The notes below the pieces were generated by a model. That model worked only from the letters and a program-made list of their open reading frames with translations. It was not told where the DNA came from and searched no databases. 64,000 nt of DNA from Acidobacteriaceae bacterium KBS 83 (lineage in GTDB: Bacteria > Acidobacteriota > Terriglobia > Terriglobales > Acidobacteriaceae), in the NCBI GenBank assembly GCA_000381585.1, contig KB906733.1:697378-761377 (forward strand), in the 5' to 3' direction. The translations under genes were made by a program, and so were the position numbers. Positions 43,395-52,827 of the stretch are shown one piece after another (position 1 is the first letter of the stretch; each line of letters opens with the position of its first letter).

Positions 43395-44576
43395 GTGGCG
43401 AAAGTAGAACGACAATTCAGCCGCGCGGCAGCGACCCTGGCGGAGGAGGACGGCTTTGATGACGTCTTCCGCCCGCATGCGGTCAGCCGGCCGCGACCTC
43501 CCTCCTCCTTTCAGGAGATCGGTTCGGTGCGTCCTATCGCCGACGAGGACGACGAGGAGATGCCGGTCCTCCGAACGCGGCGTCGCGTTCCGGTCAAGCG
43601 CGGACCCTTGCCGCGGAGCAGGCTGGGCCGCATTCTTGTTATCAGTGGGGTCGTGGGCGCCTTTTGTGCCGTGATTGCAATTTGCGTCGCGATACACAGC
43701 TTCTTCATGACGGATGCCCGCTTCCGCATCGAAACCGCTTCGTCGATCCAGGTGCTTGGCAACAGCCAGGTCACTCGGCCGGAGCTGCTCTCTGTCTTCG
43801 GCGGCGATATCGGTCGCAACATCTTCCACGTGCCTTTGGCTGTGCGTCGCGCCGACCTGGAACAGCTTCCATGGGTCGAGCACGCCACAGTGATGCGCCT
43901 GCTGCCGAATCAGCTTCGCGTCGCGGTCACGGAACGCGTCCCGGTGGCTTTTGTGAGGGCAGGGAATCAGATCGGCCTCGTAGACAAACAGGGTGTCCTG
44001 CTCGACATGCCGCCCGCGATGATGGCGGCCAAACGCTATTCGTTCCCTGTCGTGACAGGCGTTACAGCACAGGAGAGCTCGGATGAGCGCGCCTCGCGGA
44101 TGCAGCTTTATTCCGACTTCATGAGCGCTCTGAGCTCCACCGGAAATCTGGCCGTCTCGCAGTTAAGCGAGGTCGATCTCTCCGACCCGGAAGATGTGCG
44201 CGTACTGCTCCCGTCTGCCGGTTCCGACCTGCTGGTGCATTTCGGCAGCGAGGACTTCGCGGCGCGCTGGCAACGGTTGGAAGAGAAGCTTCCCGGCTGG
44301 CGTCAGCAGTATCCACGTCTGGCCGGGGTGGACCTGCGCTACCAGCGGCAGACGGTGCTCGAGATGGCTAAGCCCGTTGATCAGGGACTCGAGCCCTCCC
44401 CCGGAAATGCCATATCGGCACGCGCCACGGCAAATCCGGCATCGAAAAAAGCCACTACGCCAGTTACCCACAGCCATTCCGTCATCCAACCTGGCAAGCC
44501 GAAGTCGTCATCGAAGTCCAACACCAAGAGGAAGCCGGCCCACAGTTCGGTCATCCACCGGGACACCAGGCCATGA
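43395..44576 (+). CDS. ftsQ: Cell division protein FtsQ
   Basis: 393 residues from GTG 43395 (start uncertain; longer in-frame versions reach back to 43251 but have no family sequence). A charged cytoplasmic N-terminus leads to one transmembrane helix (ILVISGVVGAFCAVIAICVAI). A POTRA domain follows (IQVLGNSQVTRPELLSVF, GRNIFHVPLAVRRADLEQL), then the FtsQ beta domain (PWVEHATVMRLLPNQLRVAV, ERVPVAFV, LVDKQGVLLD). A Lys/Ser/Thr-rich tail of ~60 residues ends the protein. It links FtsA/FtsZ to the septal synthases. It overlaps ftsA by ATGA. Confidence 0.9.
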   Translation: MAKVERQFSRAAATLAEEDGFDDVFRPHAVSRPRPPSSFQEIGSVRPIADEDDEEMPVLRTRRRVPVKRGPLPRSRLGRILVISGVVGAFCAVIAICVAIHSFFMTDARFRIETASSIQVLGNSQVTRPELLSVFGGDIGRNIFHVPLAVRRADLEQLPWVEHATVMRLLPNQLRVAVTERVPVAFVRAGNQIGLVDKQGVLLDMPPAMMAAKRYSFPVVTGVTAQESSDERASRMQLYSDFMSALSSTGNLAVSQLSEVDLSDPEDVRVLLPSAGSDLLVHFGSEDFAARWQRLEEKLPGWRQQYPRLAGVDLRYQRQTVLEMAKPVDQGLEPSPGNAISARATANPASKKATTPVTHSHSVIQPGKPKSSSKSNTKRKPAHSSVIHRDTRP

Positions 44577-45796
44577 ACGCACCCGAACGCAACGATGGCT
44601 TGATCACAGTGCTCGATGTCGGCAGCTCGCGCGTGCGAGTGCTTGTCGCCGAAGTGGCGGATGGAGCGCTGCGCTATCGCGGTCACGGATCGACAGCGGC
44701 GAAGGGCATGCGCAAGGGACTCGTGGCTGAGCTCGCTCCTGCGGCGCGGTCTATTATCCAGGCCGCCGATATGGCAGAGCAGAACGCGAACGCTATCCTG
44801 GCTCATTGCGTGATTGGCGTCGGCGGCCCGCATGTCCGCGGAGTCAACAGCCGCGGCGGCATCAGTCTGGGAACACGTATGCGCGAAATCACGCGCGAGG
44901 ATGTGCGTGCTGCTGTCGATCGTGCACGCGCCGTTTCACTGCCTGCGGAGCGCGAGCTCATCCATCTTCTCCCGCAGCAGTTCATCCTCGATGAACAGCC
45001 GGGCATTCACGATCCAGTCGGCATGATCGGTAACCGGCTGGAGGTGAATCTTCACCTCTCCACTTGCTCGGCTAGTGCCGCACAGAGTTTGGTGACGTGC
45101 GCGAACAAGGCGGGCCTCGAGGTTGCAGATACCGTCTTCGAAGGTGTAGGCGCGGCCGAAGCGACGGTCTCCGCGGATGAGCGGGAGCTAGGTGCCTGCC
45201 TGATCGATGTCGGGGCTGGCTCCTCGGAGGTTGTGGTTTTCTTCGAAGGCGCTGTCGCCCACACCGCCGTGATTCCCATTGGCGGCGATCACTTCACCAA
45301 CGACATCGCGGTTGGTCTGCATGTTTGCGTCGAGGAGGCAGAGTTTCTCAAGCAGCACTACGGCAATTGCGTTGTGACTGCGATCTCTTCCTCCGCCGAA
45401 GTCGAGATCAGCGGCACCCCGGGCCATGGCCCGCGCACCATTCCGCAGCGACAGATTGCGGAGATCCTCGAGCCGCGCGGACGGGAGCTCTTCCACCTTC
45501 TGCGCGACAACCTGCGCAGCGGTGGCGTGCTCGAGGCTCTGGGCGCAGGCTGCATTCTGACTGGCGGCGGCGCGCGCCTCGCCGGCCTGCTTGACTCTGC
45601 GGAGAGCCTGCTGCACGTGCCCGCGCGCCTTGGCTACCCCGCGGCGCTCTCGCGTATGCCGGAGGAGCTGATACAGCCGGAGTATGCGACCGCCATCGGC
45701 ATGCTGCTCTACACCCACCGGACCCGGGTGCTGAAGGCGGCCGAAGACCACAGCCTGCGGGCGAAGCTGCGGGCGATCTTTGCGGGAAGCCTGTAA
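44573..45796 (+). CDS. ftsA: Cell division protein FtsA
   Basis: 407 residues, actin-like ATPase that anchors FtsZ to the membrane. It has the phosphate-1 motif VLDVGSSRVRVLVAEV, CLIDVGAGSSEVVVF, GGDHFTNDIAVGLHV with the downstream EEAEFLKQHYG, and ILTGGGARLAGL. The C-terminus RAKLRAIFAGSL is a good amphipathic membrane-targeting helix. Translation is probably coupled to ftsQ through the ATGA overlap. Confidence 0.96.
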   Translation: MNAPERNDGLITVLDVGSSRVRVLVAEVADGALRYRGHGSTAAKGMRKGLVAELAPAARSIIQAADMAEQNANAILAHCVIGVGGPHVRGVNSRGGISLGTRMREITREDVRAAVDRARAVSLPAERELIHLLPQQFILDEQPGIHDPVGMIGNRLEVNLHLSTCSASAAQSLVTCANKAGLEVADTVFEGVGAAEATVSADERELGACLIDVGAGSSEVVVFFEGAVAHTAVIPIGGDHFTNDIAVGLHVCVEEAEFLKQHYGNCVVTAISSSAEVEISGTPGHGPRTIPQRQIAEILEPRGRELFHLLRDNLRSGGVLEALGAGCILTGGGARLAGLLDSAESLLHVPARLGYPAALSRMPEELIQPEYATAIGMLLYTHRTRVLKAAEDHSLRAKLRAIFAGSL

Positions 45797-45999
45797 CGGC
45801 CATAGCCGCGGGGCCGCTTCTTTACCAAGCAGATTCGACCTCCGAAATGCCTTCCGGCGCCCCTCGTCCGAGAGCTGAAAATGGAAGCTTGGCCACCCTC
45901 TTCTGAGCCTGTGGAGAAAAAGCACTAGAAAACCCGAGGAAACAGGAATAAAAGCAGTAATAGCAGGGAATACAGCAGCGAGATGGGAGCAGTGAGCCG

Positions 46000-47385
46000 A
46001 TGAACAATCCAGAGGAGATCCGCATTCAGTACAACGACGAAATGCCCCGGGGCGCAAAGATCAAGGTAATTGGCGTGGGTGGCGGCGGCGGCAACGCGGT
46101 CAATCGAATGATTGCGGCCAAACTGGAAGGCGTCGAGTTCATCGCCGCAAATACCGATGTGCAGGCGCTGCAGCTCTCGCAAGCGCCGGTGAAGCTGCAA
46201 CTCGGCGTCAAGCTCACCAGCGGTCTTGGTGCCGGCGCGAACCCCGACGTGGGTCGCCGTGCGGCTCTTGAGGACTCCGAAAAGATCATCGAAGCCCTCG
46301 AAGGGGCGGACATGGTCTTCGTCACCACCGGCCTTGGCGGCGGCACCGGGACCGGCGCTGCGCCGGTCATCGCTTCGCTCGCCAGTGAAATGGGCGCGCT
46401 TACGGTTGCAGTTGTGACACGGCCCTTCGGCTTTGAAGGCAAACGCCGCATGCAGCAGGCCGAGCGCGGCATGCAGGAGCTGCTCGAGGCGGTCGACACC
46501 ATGATCGTTATCCCGAACGAGAAGCTGCTGGTCGTGGCCAAGGACGCGGGCTTCTTCGAGAGTTTCCGCGTAGCGGACGATGTTCTGCGCCAGGGCGTGC
46601 AGGGCATCTCGGACATCATCACTATCCCGGGCATCATCAATCGTGACTTCGCCGACGTGAAAACGACCATGCACGGCATGGGCTACGCCGTGATGGGCAC
46701 AGCGATGCGCTCGGGCGCGAACCGCGCAATCGAAGCCGCGCAGGCAGCAATGGCCTCGCCGCTGCTCGAAGCTGGCGCCATCGACGGCGCAAAAGGCATC
46801 CTGATCAACATCTCGGGATCCAGCAATCTGAAGCTGAGCGAGGTGAACGAAGCCTCGACGCTCATCCAGAATGCGGCTCACGAGGAAGCCAACATCATCT
46901 TTGGCGCGGTGCTCGACGAGAGCATGGGCGACGAAGTGAAGATCACTGTCATAGCGACCGGCTTCCGTAAGGACCTCCCTAACCGCGAGGAGTCGTCGCG
47001 CGACGCGCATTCTTTAAAGCCCGAGGCGCCGGCGTTCCTGAACCTGGATGTGCGTCCCGCAGTGCCCCGCTTTGCCAGCGAAGTAGCGACAGAAGCCGCC
47101 CGCGTGAACCTGCATGCGCCGGAACCCACCGCGTATGCCTCCGGATTCGGCAGTCAATCTCTTGCCACCCTGGAAGCGACGCCCTCCTTTGAACCGATTG
47201 CCACAAACGGCGCGGCCTCCAAAGAGCGCAAGCCAGCGGCTCTGACGCCTGAGGATTCGGCCATTGGTGGATTCCTCGAGACCCTGAGCGCGGACGAGAA
47301 TCGCGCCCGGGAGCAGCGCCGCGCCGAAGAGGCGGAGCTTGAAGAGCTGGATGTGCCGGCCTTCATGCGCAAGGGCGGACGCTAA
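46000..47385 (+). CDS. ftsZ: Cell division GTPase FtsZ
   Basis: 461 residues. It polymerises into the Z ring. GTP-binding parts are clear: [20 protein letters not shown], the tubulin signature [11 protein letters not shown] near residue 110, and [11 protein letters not shown]. After the globular core (to about 325) comes a variable linker, and the C-terminal peptide [13 protein letters not shown] is the binding site for FtsA and other partners. GGGAG lies 10 nt before the ATG. A 203-bp spacer separates it from ftsA and may hold its own promoter. Confidence 0.97.
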   Translation: MNNPEEIRIQYNDEMPRGAKIKVIGVGGGGGNAVNRMIAAKLEGVEFIAANTDVQALQLSQAPVKLQLGVKLTSGLGAGANPDVGRRAALEDSEKIIEALEGADMVFVTTGLGGGTGTGAAPVIASLASEMGALTVAVVTRPFGFEGKRRMQQAERGMQELLEAVDTMIVIPNEKLLVVAKDAGFFESFRVADDVLRQGVQGISDIITIPGIINRDFADVKTTMHGMGYAVMGTAMRSGANRAIEAAQAAMASPLLEAGAIDGAKGILINISGSSNLKLSEVNEASTLIQNAAHEEANIIFGAVLDESMGDEVKITVIATGFRKDLPNREESSRDAHSLKPEAPAFLNLDVRPAVPRFASEVATEAARVNLHAPEPTAYASGFGSQSLATLEATPSFEPIATNGAASKERKPAALTPEDSAIGGFLETLSADENRAREQRRAEEAELEELDVPAFMRKGGR

Positions 47386-47649
47386 TCATCGTCGGCGGGC
47401 CTCCCGTAGCTTGATCGCGGGAAGTCCGCGTGGATGGTTGCCGCATCCCACTAAAGCTTGAGGTACCTTCCTCGTTCCGGTACTAGTACCGAGGTAAGTA
47501 CCAATGTTGTAATCTGAAGAACGCTCAACCGGCGGGAACGGGTAAACTGTATTCATACGAGGGAGTTGCAGAGATGGCGAATCTGCCGATCTGCGGTATC
47601 CCGCCACAGTGGATGCTTATCCGGGTTAATCCAGCAGGGGCTTCTTTCA
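47386..47649. other. Intergenic region between ftsZ and the PBP gene
   Basis: 264 bp without a gene. It contains a GGTA/TACC palindrome cluster at 47462-47502 and a weak imperfect hairpin just after the ftsZ stop. No strong terminator is visible, so partial readthrough from ftsZ is possible. Confidence 0.5.
47462..47502. promoter_or_regulatory. Cluster of GGTA...TACC palindromes
   Basis: Three inverted repeats in 41 bp: GGTACC (47462), the perfect 14-bp palindrome CGGTACTAGTACCG (47478-47491) and GGTAAGTACC (47493-47502). The arrangement suggests a dimeric DNA-binding protein controlling the downstream PBP gene; this is inference. Confidence 0.4.
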
Positions 47650-48888
47650 ATGGGTCGCATCACTTCATTCTTCGTTACTTGCGGGGTTGCCCTCGGGCTG
47701 GCCGGCGCCGTCTCATCGGCCGGCGCAGCAACGACAACGACGACGCAGGTCCATCACCGGAAAAGCACCAAGCTGCATTCGACTCACCACGTGACCCACC
47801 ACGCGACGACCGTGAGCACGCGCCTCGTACGCGGCCGCGATGGAAAGCTGCACCGTGTGGCCGTGCGCCGTCGCTACTACGAGCATTTCACCGGCGACTC
47901 CTACGCCGTGACAGACATCACTGCAGGCGACATCACCGCGGGTGAAGATCCCGTCGTGCGCGCTGCTGCCATCGAAGCCCTCGGCAACATGAACGGGACC
48001 GCAGTCGCGATCGATCCCACCACCGGCCGAATTCTCGCGATGGTGAATCAGAAGCTCGCGCTCTCAAGTGGAGCAGAGCCTTGCTCCACCATTAAGGTTT
48101 CCGTCGCGCTGGCGGCGCTTGAAGAAGGCATCGTCACCAAGGACACGCCGGTGAACCTCGGCGGCTGGTCGATGACCATGACTGAGGCGCTGGCCCATTC
48201 GAACAATGTGTACTTTGAGACCATCGGACGCCGGCTCGGCTTCGAGCGCGTTCGTCACTACGCCAATCGATTTGGTCTTGGCGAACTGGCGGGATGGAAT
48301 ATTTCCGGCGAGCAACTCGGTGTGTACCCCAACCAGGCGCTGCCGGAAAAACTCGGCGGCGTAGGACGCATGTGCTCCTTCGGACAGAGCATCTCCATGA
48401 CACCGCTGCAACTGGGCGCGCTCACGGCAGCGATCGCGAACGGTGGCACACTCTACTATCTGCAGCATCCGACAACGCCTGCCGAGGCGGTCAACTTCAC
48501 GCCGCATGTGAAGCGCGAGTTGGACATCAAGCCGTTTATCCCCGACGTCGCCACGGGCATGGGTGGTGCGGTGGCCTATGGCACGGCGCGCTCGCTGCGT
48601 GCCAGCTTCAAAGAACTTCCGGTGCTGGGCAAGACCGGCACCTGCTCGGATAATGGAACGCGTTTCGGCTGGTTCACCTCTTACGCGGATACCAACTACG
48701 GGCGCATCGTGACCGTCTTCTTCCTCGAAGGAGGACGCCCCACCTTCGGCCCCAAGGCCGCAGAGCTGACCGGCGTCTTCTACCGCAATCTGTGGGACCA
48801 CAGCTACTTCGCGGAGAAGAACCCAGCAGAAGCACCTGCCGCGGGTGCGCTTAGCCAGACCTCGACGGCGACCGGCGTCATTCAATAG
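47650..48888 (+). CDS. Stand-alone penicillin-binding transpeptidase
   Basis: 412 residues from ATG 47650 with a signal peptide or anchor (ITSFFVTCGVALGLAGAV). A Thr/His-rich linker (TQVHHRKSTKLHSTHHVTHH) leads to a transpeptidase domain. The catalytic serine lies in CSTIK at about residue 146; SNN follows in LAHSNNVYFE; KTGT is at about residue 328. The PBP dimerisation domain is absent, so the protein is smaller than FtsI-type enzymes and resembles single-domain transpeptidases or class D-like proteins. Its position after ftsZ suggests a septal or cell-wall role. An upstream in-frame start at 47566 lacks a signal peptide and is unlikely. Confidence 0.85.
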   Translation: MGRITSFFVTCGVALGLAGAVSSAGAATTTTTQVHHRKSTKLHSTHHVTHHATTVSTRLVRGRDGKLHRVAVRRRYYEHFTGDSYAVTDITAGDITAGEDPVVRAAAIEALGNMNGTAVAIDPTTGRILAMVNQKLALSSGAEPCSTIKVSVALAALEEGIVTKDTPVNLGGWSMTMTEALAHSNNVYFETIGRRLGFERVRHYANRFGLGELAGWNISGEQLGVYPNQALPEKLGGVGRMCSFGQSISMTPLQLGALTAAIANGGTLYYLQHPTTPAEAVNFTPHVKRELDIKPFIPDVATGMGGAVAYGTARSLRASFKELPVLGKTGTCSDNGTRFGWFTSYADTNYGRIVTVFFLEGGRPTFGPKAAELTGVFYRNLWDHSYFAEKNPAEAPAAGALSQTSTATGVIQ

Positions 48889-48912
48889 TGTCTCCAATTC
48901 CAGACAGACAAC

Positions 48913-48941
48913 ATAACGGCCTCCCATACGGAGGCCGTTAT
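48913..48941. terminator. Hairpin terminator between PBP and nnrD genes
   Basis: A perfect 12-bp stem ATAACGGCCTCC with GGAGGCCGTTAT and a 5-nt loop CATAC, followed by CATTTG. Strong stem, short U tract. Confidence 0.75.
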
Positions 48942-48975
48942 CATTTGCATAGTGAATCAAGCATCCCACATCAGC

Positions 48976-50622
48976 ATGAAGATCCTGACAGCGGCAGAGA
49001 TGCGCGCCGCCGACGCGGCCACGACTGCAGAGCACGGCGTCGCTTCGCTCTCGCTGATGGACAATGCCGGGGCGGCGGTGGCGCGGTTTCTGCTCGAGGA
49101 GCTTCGACAGACAGGCCGCGGCGAGATGCGGATCGTCGTGCTCTGCGGCAAAGGCAACAACGGCGGCGACGGATTCGTCGCTGCCCGCATCATGGCCGAA
49201 GCTGGCTGCGATGTCGGAGTGCTGCTGCTGGGGCGCGCGGACGATGTGCAGGGCGATGCCCGCACGGCGCTCAAGCGGCTGAAGGCAGCGGAACTCGTGC
49301 CGCTTGAAGCGCCAGATGAAGCGGCCTTCGCCGCGCCTGCGACAGCCGATTTGCTGGACGGTGCAGATCTGTTTCTGGATGCGGTCTTCGGGACCGGTTT
49401 TCGCCCGCCCATGCGAGGCGTAGCGACGGCTCTGGGCGCGTGGCTGGTGAACCATTCCGAGATACCGGTCGTGAGTGTGGATCTACCTTCGGGCTGGGAT
49501 GCGGACAATCGCGCGATGGAGCAGCAGGGCGCTTACCGCTCGGATGCGGTCGTCACGTTTACGGCGCCCAAACTGGCGCACGTCTCCGGCTTCCTGACGC
49601 GCGGTCCGATTGTGGTTGCAGATATCGGCTCGCCTGACGACGTGGTGAAATCCGAAACAGGTCTCCATTGGGCAGGCAGCGCTAAGCGTATCGCTGACAC
49701 GCCACGGTGGCCGGACAGCAACAAAGGCAAGTTTGGCCACGTCGGGATCATCACTGGTGCGCGCGGACGCGCCGGAGCGGCGGCCATGGCAAGCTACGCA
49801 GCGCTGCGGGCTGGCGCGGGTCTGGTCACAGCCGCTGTGCCCGAATCGATCCTGAACACCGTTGCGGCCATTGCGCCGGAACTCATGACGGAGCCACTTG
49901 CGGAGACCGAGAAGGGCGCCATCGCGCTGCGCAACCTCGATGGCGAAACCGGCCGTGCGCTCGTGGAAAAGCGAACAGTCGTGGCGATTGGGCCAGGACT
50001 GGGGCAGGAGGCTGAGGCGCAGCAGTTCGCACTGCGACTCATTGACCTTTGCGGCGGCAGTGAGAAGCCGATCCCGATGGTGCTCGATGCTGATTGCCTG
50101 AATGCCATTGCGCAGCACAACTACAAGCTTGATGGCCACGGCCGCACGATCGTGCTGACGCCGCATCCGGGCGAGATGGCTCGCCTGGTTGGCAAGTCGA
50201 TTGCCGAAGTGGAAGCCGACCGCGAGGGCATAGCGCGGACCTATGCGACAGAGCATCAGGTCACGCTGGTGTTGAAGGGGTGGCGTACGCTGATCGCGCA
50301 TCCCGATGGCAGCATCGCGATCAATACCACCGGCAACCCCGGACTCGCGAAGGGCGGCAGCGGAGATATCCTGACGGGCATCACCGCCGCCATGCTCGCG
50401 CAGTACAAGGACCAGCCCGCGCAGGCGGTGGAAGCCGCCGTCTATCTGCACGGGCTGGCGGCCGATTTTGCCGTTATCGAGCACGAGCAACGTACTCTCC
50501 TGGCGACTGAAGTATGTGAACATCTGGGAAAAGCATTCCGTTTCCGAGCTGCGCGAAAGGACGGCATCACCTGGCTGCAGGGATTGCCCGGTATGCTGGA
50601 GCACAGGATGCTGAAGCCGTAA
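48976..50622 (+). CDS. nnr: Bifunctional NAD(P)HX epimerase/dehydratase
   Basis: 548 residues from ATG 48976; a GTG at 48952 is also in frame. The N-terminal YjeF-type epimerase (KILTAAEMRAADAATTAEHG, VLCGKGNNGGDGFVAARI, FGTGFRPPMRG, DLPSGWDAD) is followed by a ribokinase-like dehydratase (NKGKFGHVGIITGARGRAGA, IGPGLGQ, VLDADCLNAIA, LTPHPGEMARLVG, NPGLAKGGSGDILTGITAAM). The enzyme repairs hydrated NAD(P)H. It is followed closely by tsaE, a common neighbour. Confidence 0.96.
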   Translation: MKILTAAEMRAADAATTAEHGVASLSLMDNAGAAVARFLLEELRQTGRGEMRIVVLCGKGNNGGDGFVAARIMAEAGCDVGVLLLGRADDVQGDARTALKRLKAAELVPLEAPDEAAFAAPATADLLDGADLFLDAVFGTGFRPPMRGVATALGAWLVNHSEIPVVSVDLPSGWDADNRAMEQQGAYRSDAVVTFTAPKLAHVSGFLTRGPIVVADIGSPDDVVKSETGLHWAGSAKRIADTPRWPDSNKGKFGHVGIITGARGRAGAAAMASYAALRAGAGLVTAAVPESILNTVAAIAPELMTEPLAETEKGAIALRNLDGETGRALVEKRTVVAIGPGLGQEAEAQQFALRLIDLCGGSEKPIPMVLDADCLNAIAQHNYKLDGHGRTIVLTPHPGEMARLVGKSIAEVEADREGIARTYATEHQVTLVLKGWRTLIAHPDGSIAINTTGNPGLAKGGSGDILTGITAAMLAQYKDQPAQAVEAAVYLHGLAADFAVIEHEQRTLLATEVCEHLGKAFRFRAARKDGITWLQGLPGMLEHRMLKP

Positions 50623-50639
50623 GGACGCAAGGACAAACA

Positions 50640-51125
50640 ATGACCCCTCCCCAGACGGAGTTCGTGACTCACAGCAGTGCCGAGACCATTGCGGTCGGTC
50701 GCAAGCTGGCGGCTCTGTTGACGCCTCCGAAGTTCCTGATTCTGCACGGAGACCTGGGGGCCGGAAAGACGACGCTGGTAAAAGGCATCGCTGAAGCGCT
50801 CGATGCGGCGGAGTCGGATGAGGTGACCAGTCCCACTTTTACACTGGTCCATGAGTACGAGGGAACGCTCGATCGTCACGGCAAGCGCACGCCGGTGCTG
50901 CTCTACCACCTGGATCTCTACCGCATCGAAAGTGAGCGCCAGCTCGAGACACTCGGGCTGGACGATCTGCAGACGGACGACAGCATCGTGCTGGTGGAAT
51001 GGGGGGAGAAGTTTCCCAGCGTCGTCAAACGCAGCCAGGGTGAGATTGTGATGACCTCGCTCGACGGGGATGCCCGGCGCATCGTGCTGAAGATGAAACC
51101 GGAACCCACCGCAGCAAAGTCCTAA
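50640..51125 (+). CDS. tsaE: tRNA threonylcarbamoyladenosine biosynthesis ATPase TsaE
   Basis: 161 residues. It has a Walker A motif in LHGDLGAGKTTLVKGIAEAL, the VTSPTFTLVHEYEG segment and YHLDLYRIESERQLETLGLDD with the usual acidic residues, then VLVEWGEKFP. TsaE works with TsaB and TsaD in making t6A in tRNAs that read ANN codons. It starts 17 nt after nnrD. Its stop overlaps the stop of convergent fabI by 4 bp. Confidence 0.95.
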   Translation: MTPPQTEFVTHSSAETIAVGRKLAALLTPPKFLILHGDLGAGKTTLVKGIAEALDAAESDEVTSPTFTLVHEYEGTLDRHGKRTPVLLYHLDLYRIESERQLETLGLDDLQTDDSIVLVEWGEKFPSVVKRSQGEIVMTSLDGDARRIVLKMKPEPTAAKS

Positions 51126-51889
51126 AAACCCATGATGTTGTAGCCGCAGTCCACGTAAGTCACTTCGCCGGTGATGCCGCTGGCAAGATCCGACGCGAGA
51201 AAGACAGCAGTGGTGCCGACCTCCGACTGCTGGACGTTGCGTTGCAATGGCGCGCGCTCTTCGTGAGATTTCAGCATCTCGCCCAGGTCGCGGATGCCGC
51301 GGGCAGCCAGCGTCTTGATCGGACCGGCGGAGATAGCGTTGACTCGGATATTCCGGCGGCCTAGCTCGAATGCGAGATAACGTACGGTCGCTTCCAGCGC
51401 AGCTTTGGCCACGCCCATCACGTTATAGCGCGGAATCACCTTTGTGGAGCCGTAGTAGGTCATGGTGATGATGCTGCCGCCATCCGTCATAAGCGGTGCT
51501 GCGGCACGGCTGACGGCGATCAGCGAATAGACACTGACATCGTGGGCGATGCGAAAGCCCTCGCGGCTGGTATCCAGGAAGTCGTTCTTCATGTCGTCAG
51601 CCGGGGCAAAGGCCACCGAGTGCACCAGTATGTCGAGCTTGCTGTGCTTCTCCTTCACAATTGCGAAGAGCTGATCAATTTCGGCGTCATGAGAGACATC
51701 GCACTGATATGCTTCGGCGCCGGGCAGATCCTTGATCATGTCCTCGGCTTCCAGCTTCAGGCGCTCATTCTGATATGTGATCAGCAGCCGCGCGCCGGCC
51801 TCATTCAGCTTCTGAGCAATGCCCCAGGCAATGCTGCGCTTGTTAGCAACGCCGAAAACGATAGCTGTGCGGCCTTTCAGATCGATCAT
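51122..51889 (-). CDS. fabI: Enoyl-[acyl-carrier-protein] reductase (NADH)
   Basis: 255 residues, the last reductive step of fatty-acid elongation. The short-chain dehydrogenase fold starts GRTAIVFGVANKRSIAWGIA. The catalytic region has a TYYGSTKVIPRYNVMGVAKAAL layout with the Tyr-x6-Lys pair of FabI (about residues 156 and 163). ISAGPIKTLAARGI and VTYVDCGYNIMGF end the protein as usual. AAGGAAAG lies 5 nt before the ATG. FabI is the target of triclosan-type inhibitors. Confidence 0.96.
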   Translation of the reverse strand: MIDLKGRTAIVFGVANKRSIAWGIAQKLNEAGARLLITYQNERLKLEAEDMIKDLPGAEAYQCDVSHDAEIDQLFAIVKEKHSKLDILVHSVAFAPADDMKNDFLDTSREGFRIAHDVSVYSLIAVSRAAAPLMTDGGSIITMTYYGSTKVIPRYNVMGVAKAALEATVRYLAFELGRRNIRVNAISAGPIKTLAARGIRDLGEMLKSHEERAPLQRNVQQSEVGTTAVFLASDLASGITGEVTYVDCGYNIMGF

Positions 51890-52002
51890 GCAGTCTTTCC
51901 TTCCTGTTCCTTGGCGAGAGGTATCCTTCTATTCGCGCAAGGAGAAAGATTATCAGTTATGACTCATCGAGCGCGGATGCCGAAGGACACTGAGGAGCTT
52001 GA

Positions 52003-52827
52003 TTATCCGCCGAGATCGATTAACTCGACGCCATCGATCGCCCGCCCGAGAAACCGCGTGCCGAGCGCGCGAAACTTCACAACCGAGTCTGTTGCATAGA
52101 AACGGACTGCCGGCTCACGCTTGCCATCCGGCGCTAGAGCGAGCCGCGACGCAACCTGCTCCGCTGTTACCTGGGCAGAGTCAATGACACGCACTGCCTG
52201 ACCGGTCGGGTGCTTACGCAGCGCATCTTCTATGACAGAACGCAGCAGCGGATAATGCGTACAGCCGAGCACCAGCGTGTCCGCCTTCATCCCGGCATCG
52301 GCTGCGTGCGATAGGAGATCGGCGAGATAAATGCCGGTGACCTCGCGCGTTACCGGATGATCGATCCACCCTTCCTCGACCAGCGGGACGAGCAGGGGAC
52401 AAGCTTTTTCGATGGCACGGAGTCCGCGTTCCCGGCAGCCCGCTGAGTAAGCGTGGCTCTCGACCGTCGCAGCGGTTGCTATCACAAGCACGTCTTTCGT
52501 CTGTGAGTTGTGCAAGGCAGCGGTGGCGCCCGTCTCGATCACGCCGATCACCGGCACTTCGACTGCGGCACGCAGTGCATCGAGTGCCAGCGCGCTCGCA
52601 GTATTGCAGGCGATCACGAGAGCTTCCGCCCCCTGCTCGACCAGAAAATGGGCGCTCGATACGGCGTAGCGTGCCACTGTTGCCTGAGACTTTGAGCCAT
52701 AGGGCAGCCGGGCGGTGTCACCGAGGTAGAGATAATCGGCTGCAGAAGCCTGCGTAAGCAGCGCCTTCAGCACAGTCAGGCCGCCTACACCGGAGTCGAA
52801 AACCCCGACAGTCGGGACACGCTTCAC
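52003..52827 (-). CDS. murI: Glutamate racemase
   Basis: 274 residues. It converts L- to D-glutamate for peptidoglycan. The N-terminal PTVGVFDSGVGGLTVLKALL, LGDTARLPYG, the first catalytic cysteine in VIACNTASALAL and the second in LVLGCTHYPLLRSVI are all present. The start overlaps the GerMN stop as ATGA, so it is the last gene of a tightly packed operon of envelope genes. Confidence 0.96.
   Translation of the reverse strand: MKRVPTVGVFDSGVGGLTVLKALLTQASAADYLYLGDTARLPYGSKSQATVARYAVSSAHFLVEQGAEALVIACNTASALALDALRAAVEVPVIGVIETGATAALHNSQTKDVLVIATAATVESHAYSAGCRERGLRAIEKACPLLVPLVEEGWIDHPVTREVTGIYLADLLSHAADAGMKADTLVLGCTHYPLLRSVIEDALRKHPTGQAVRVIDSAQVTAEQVASRLALAPDGKREPAVRFYATDSVVKFRALGTRFLGRAIDGVELIDLGG

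Noticed and set aside
45925-47010. 361-residue open frame on the minus strand
   Set aside because: Antisense to ftsZ; a shadow of its codon bias.
48064-49455. 463-residue open frame on the minus strand
   Set aside because: It is antisense to the PBP and nnrD genes, has no family sequence and is rich in residues typical of shadow frames in GC-rich DNA.
49483-50640. 385-residue open frame on the minus strand
   Set aside because: Antisense to nnrD, no family features.
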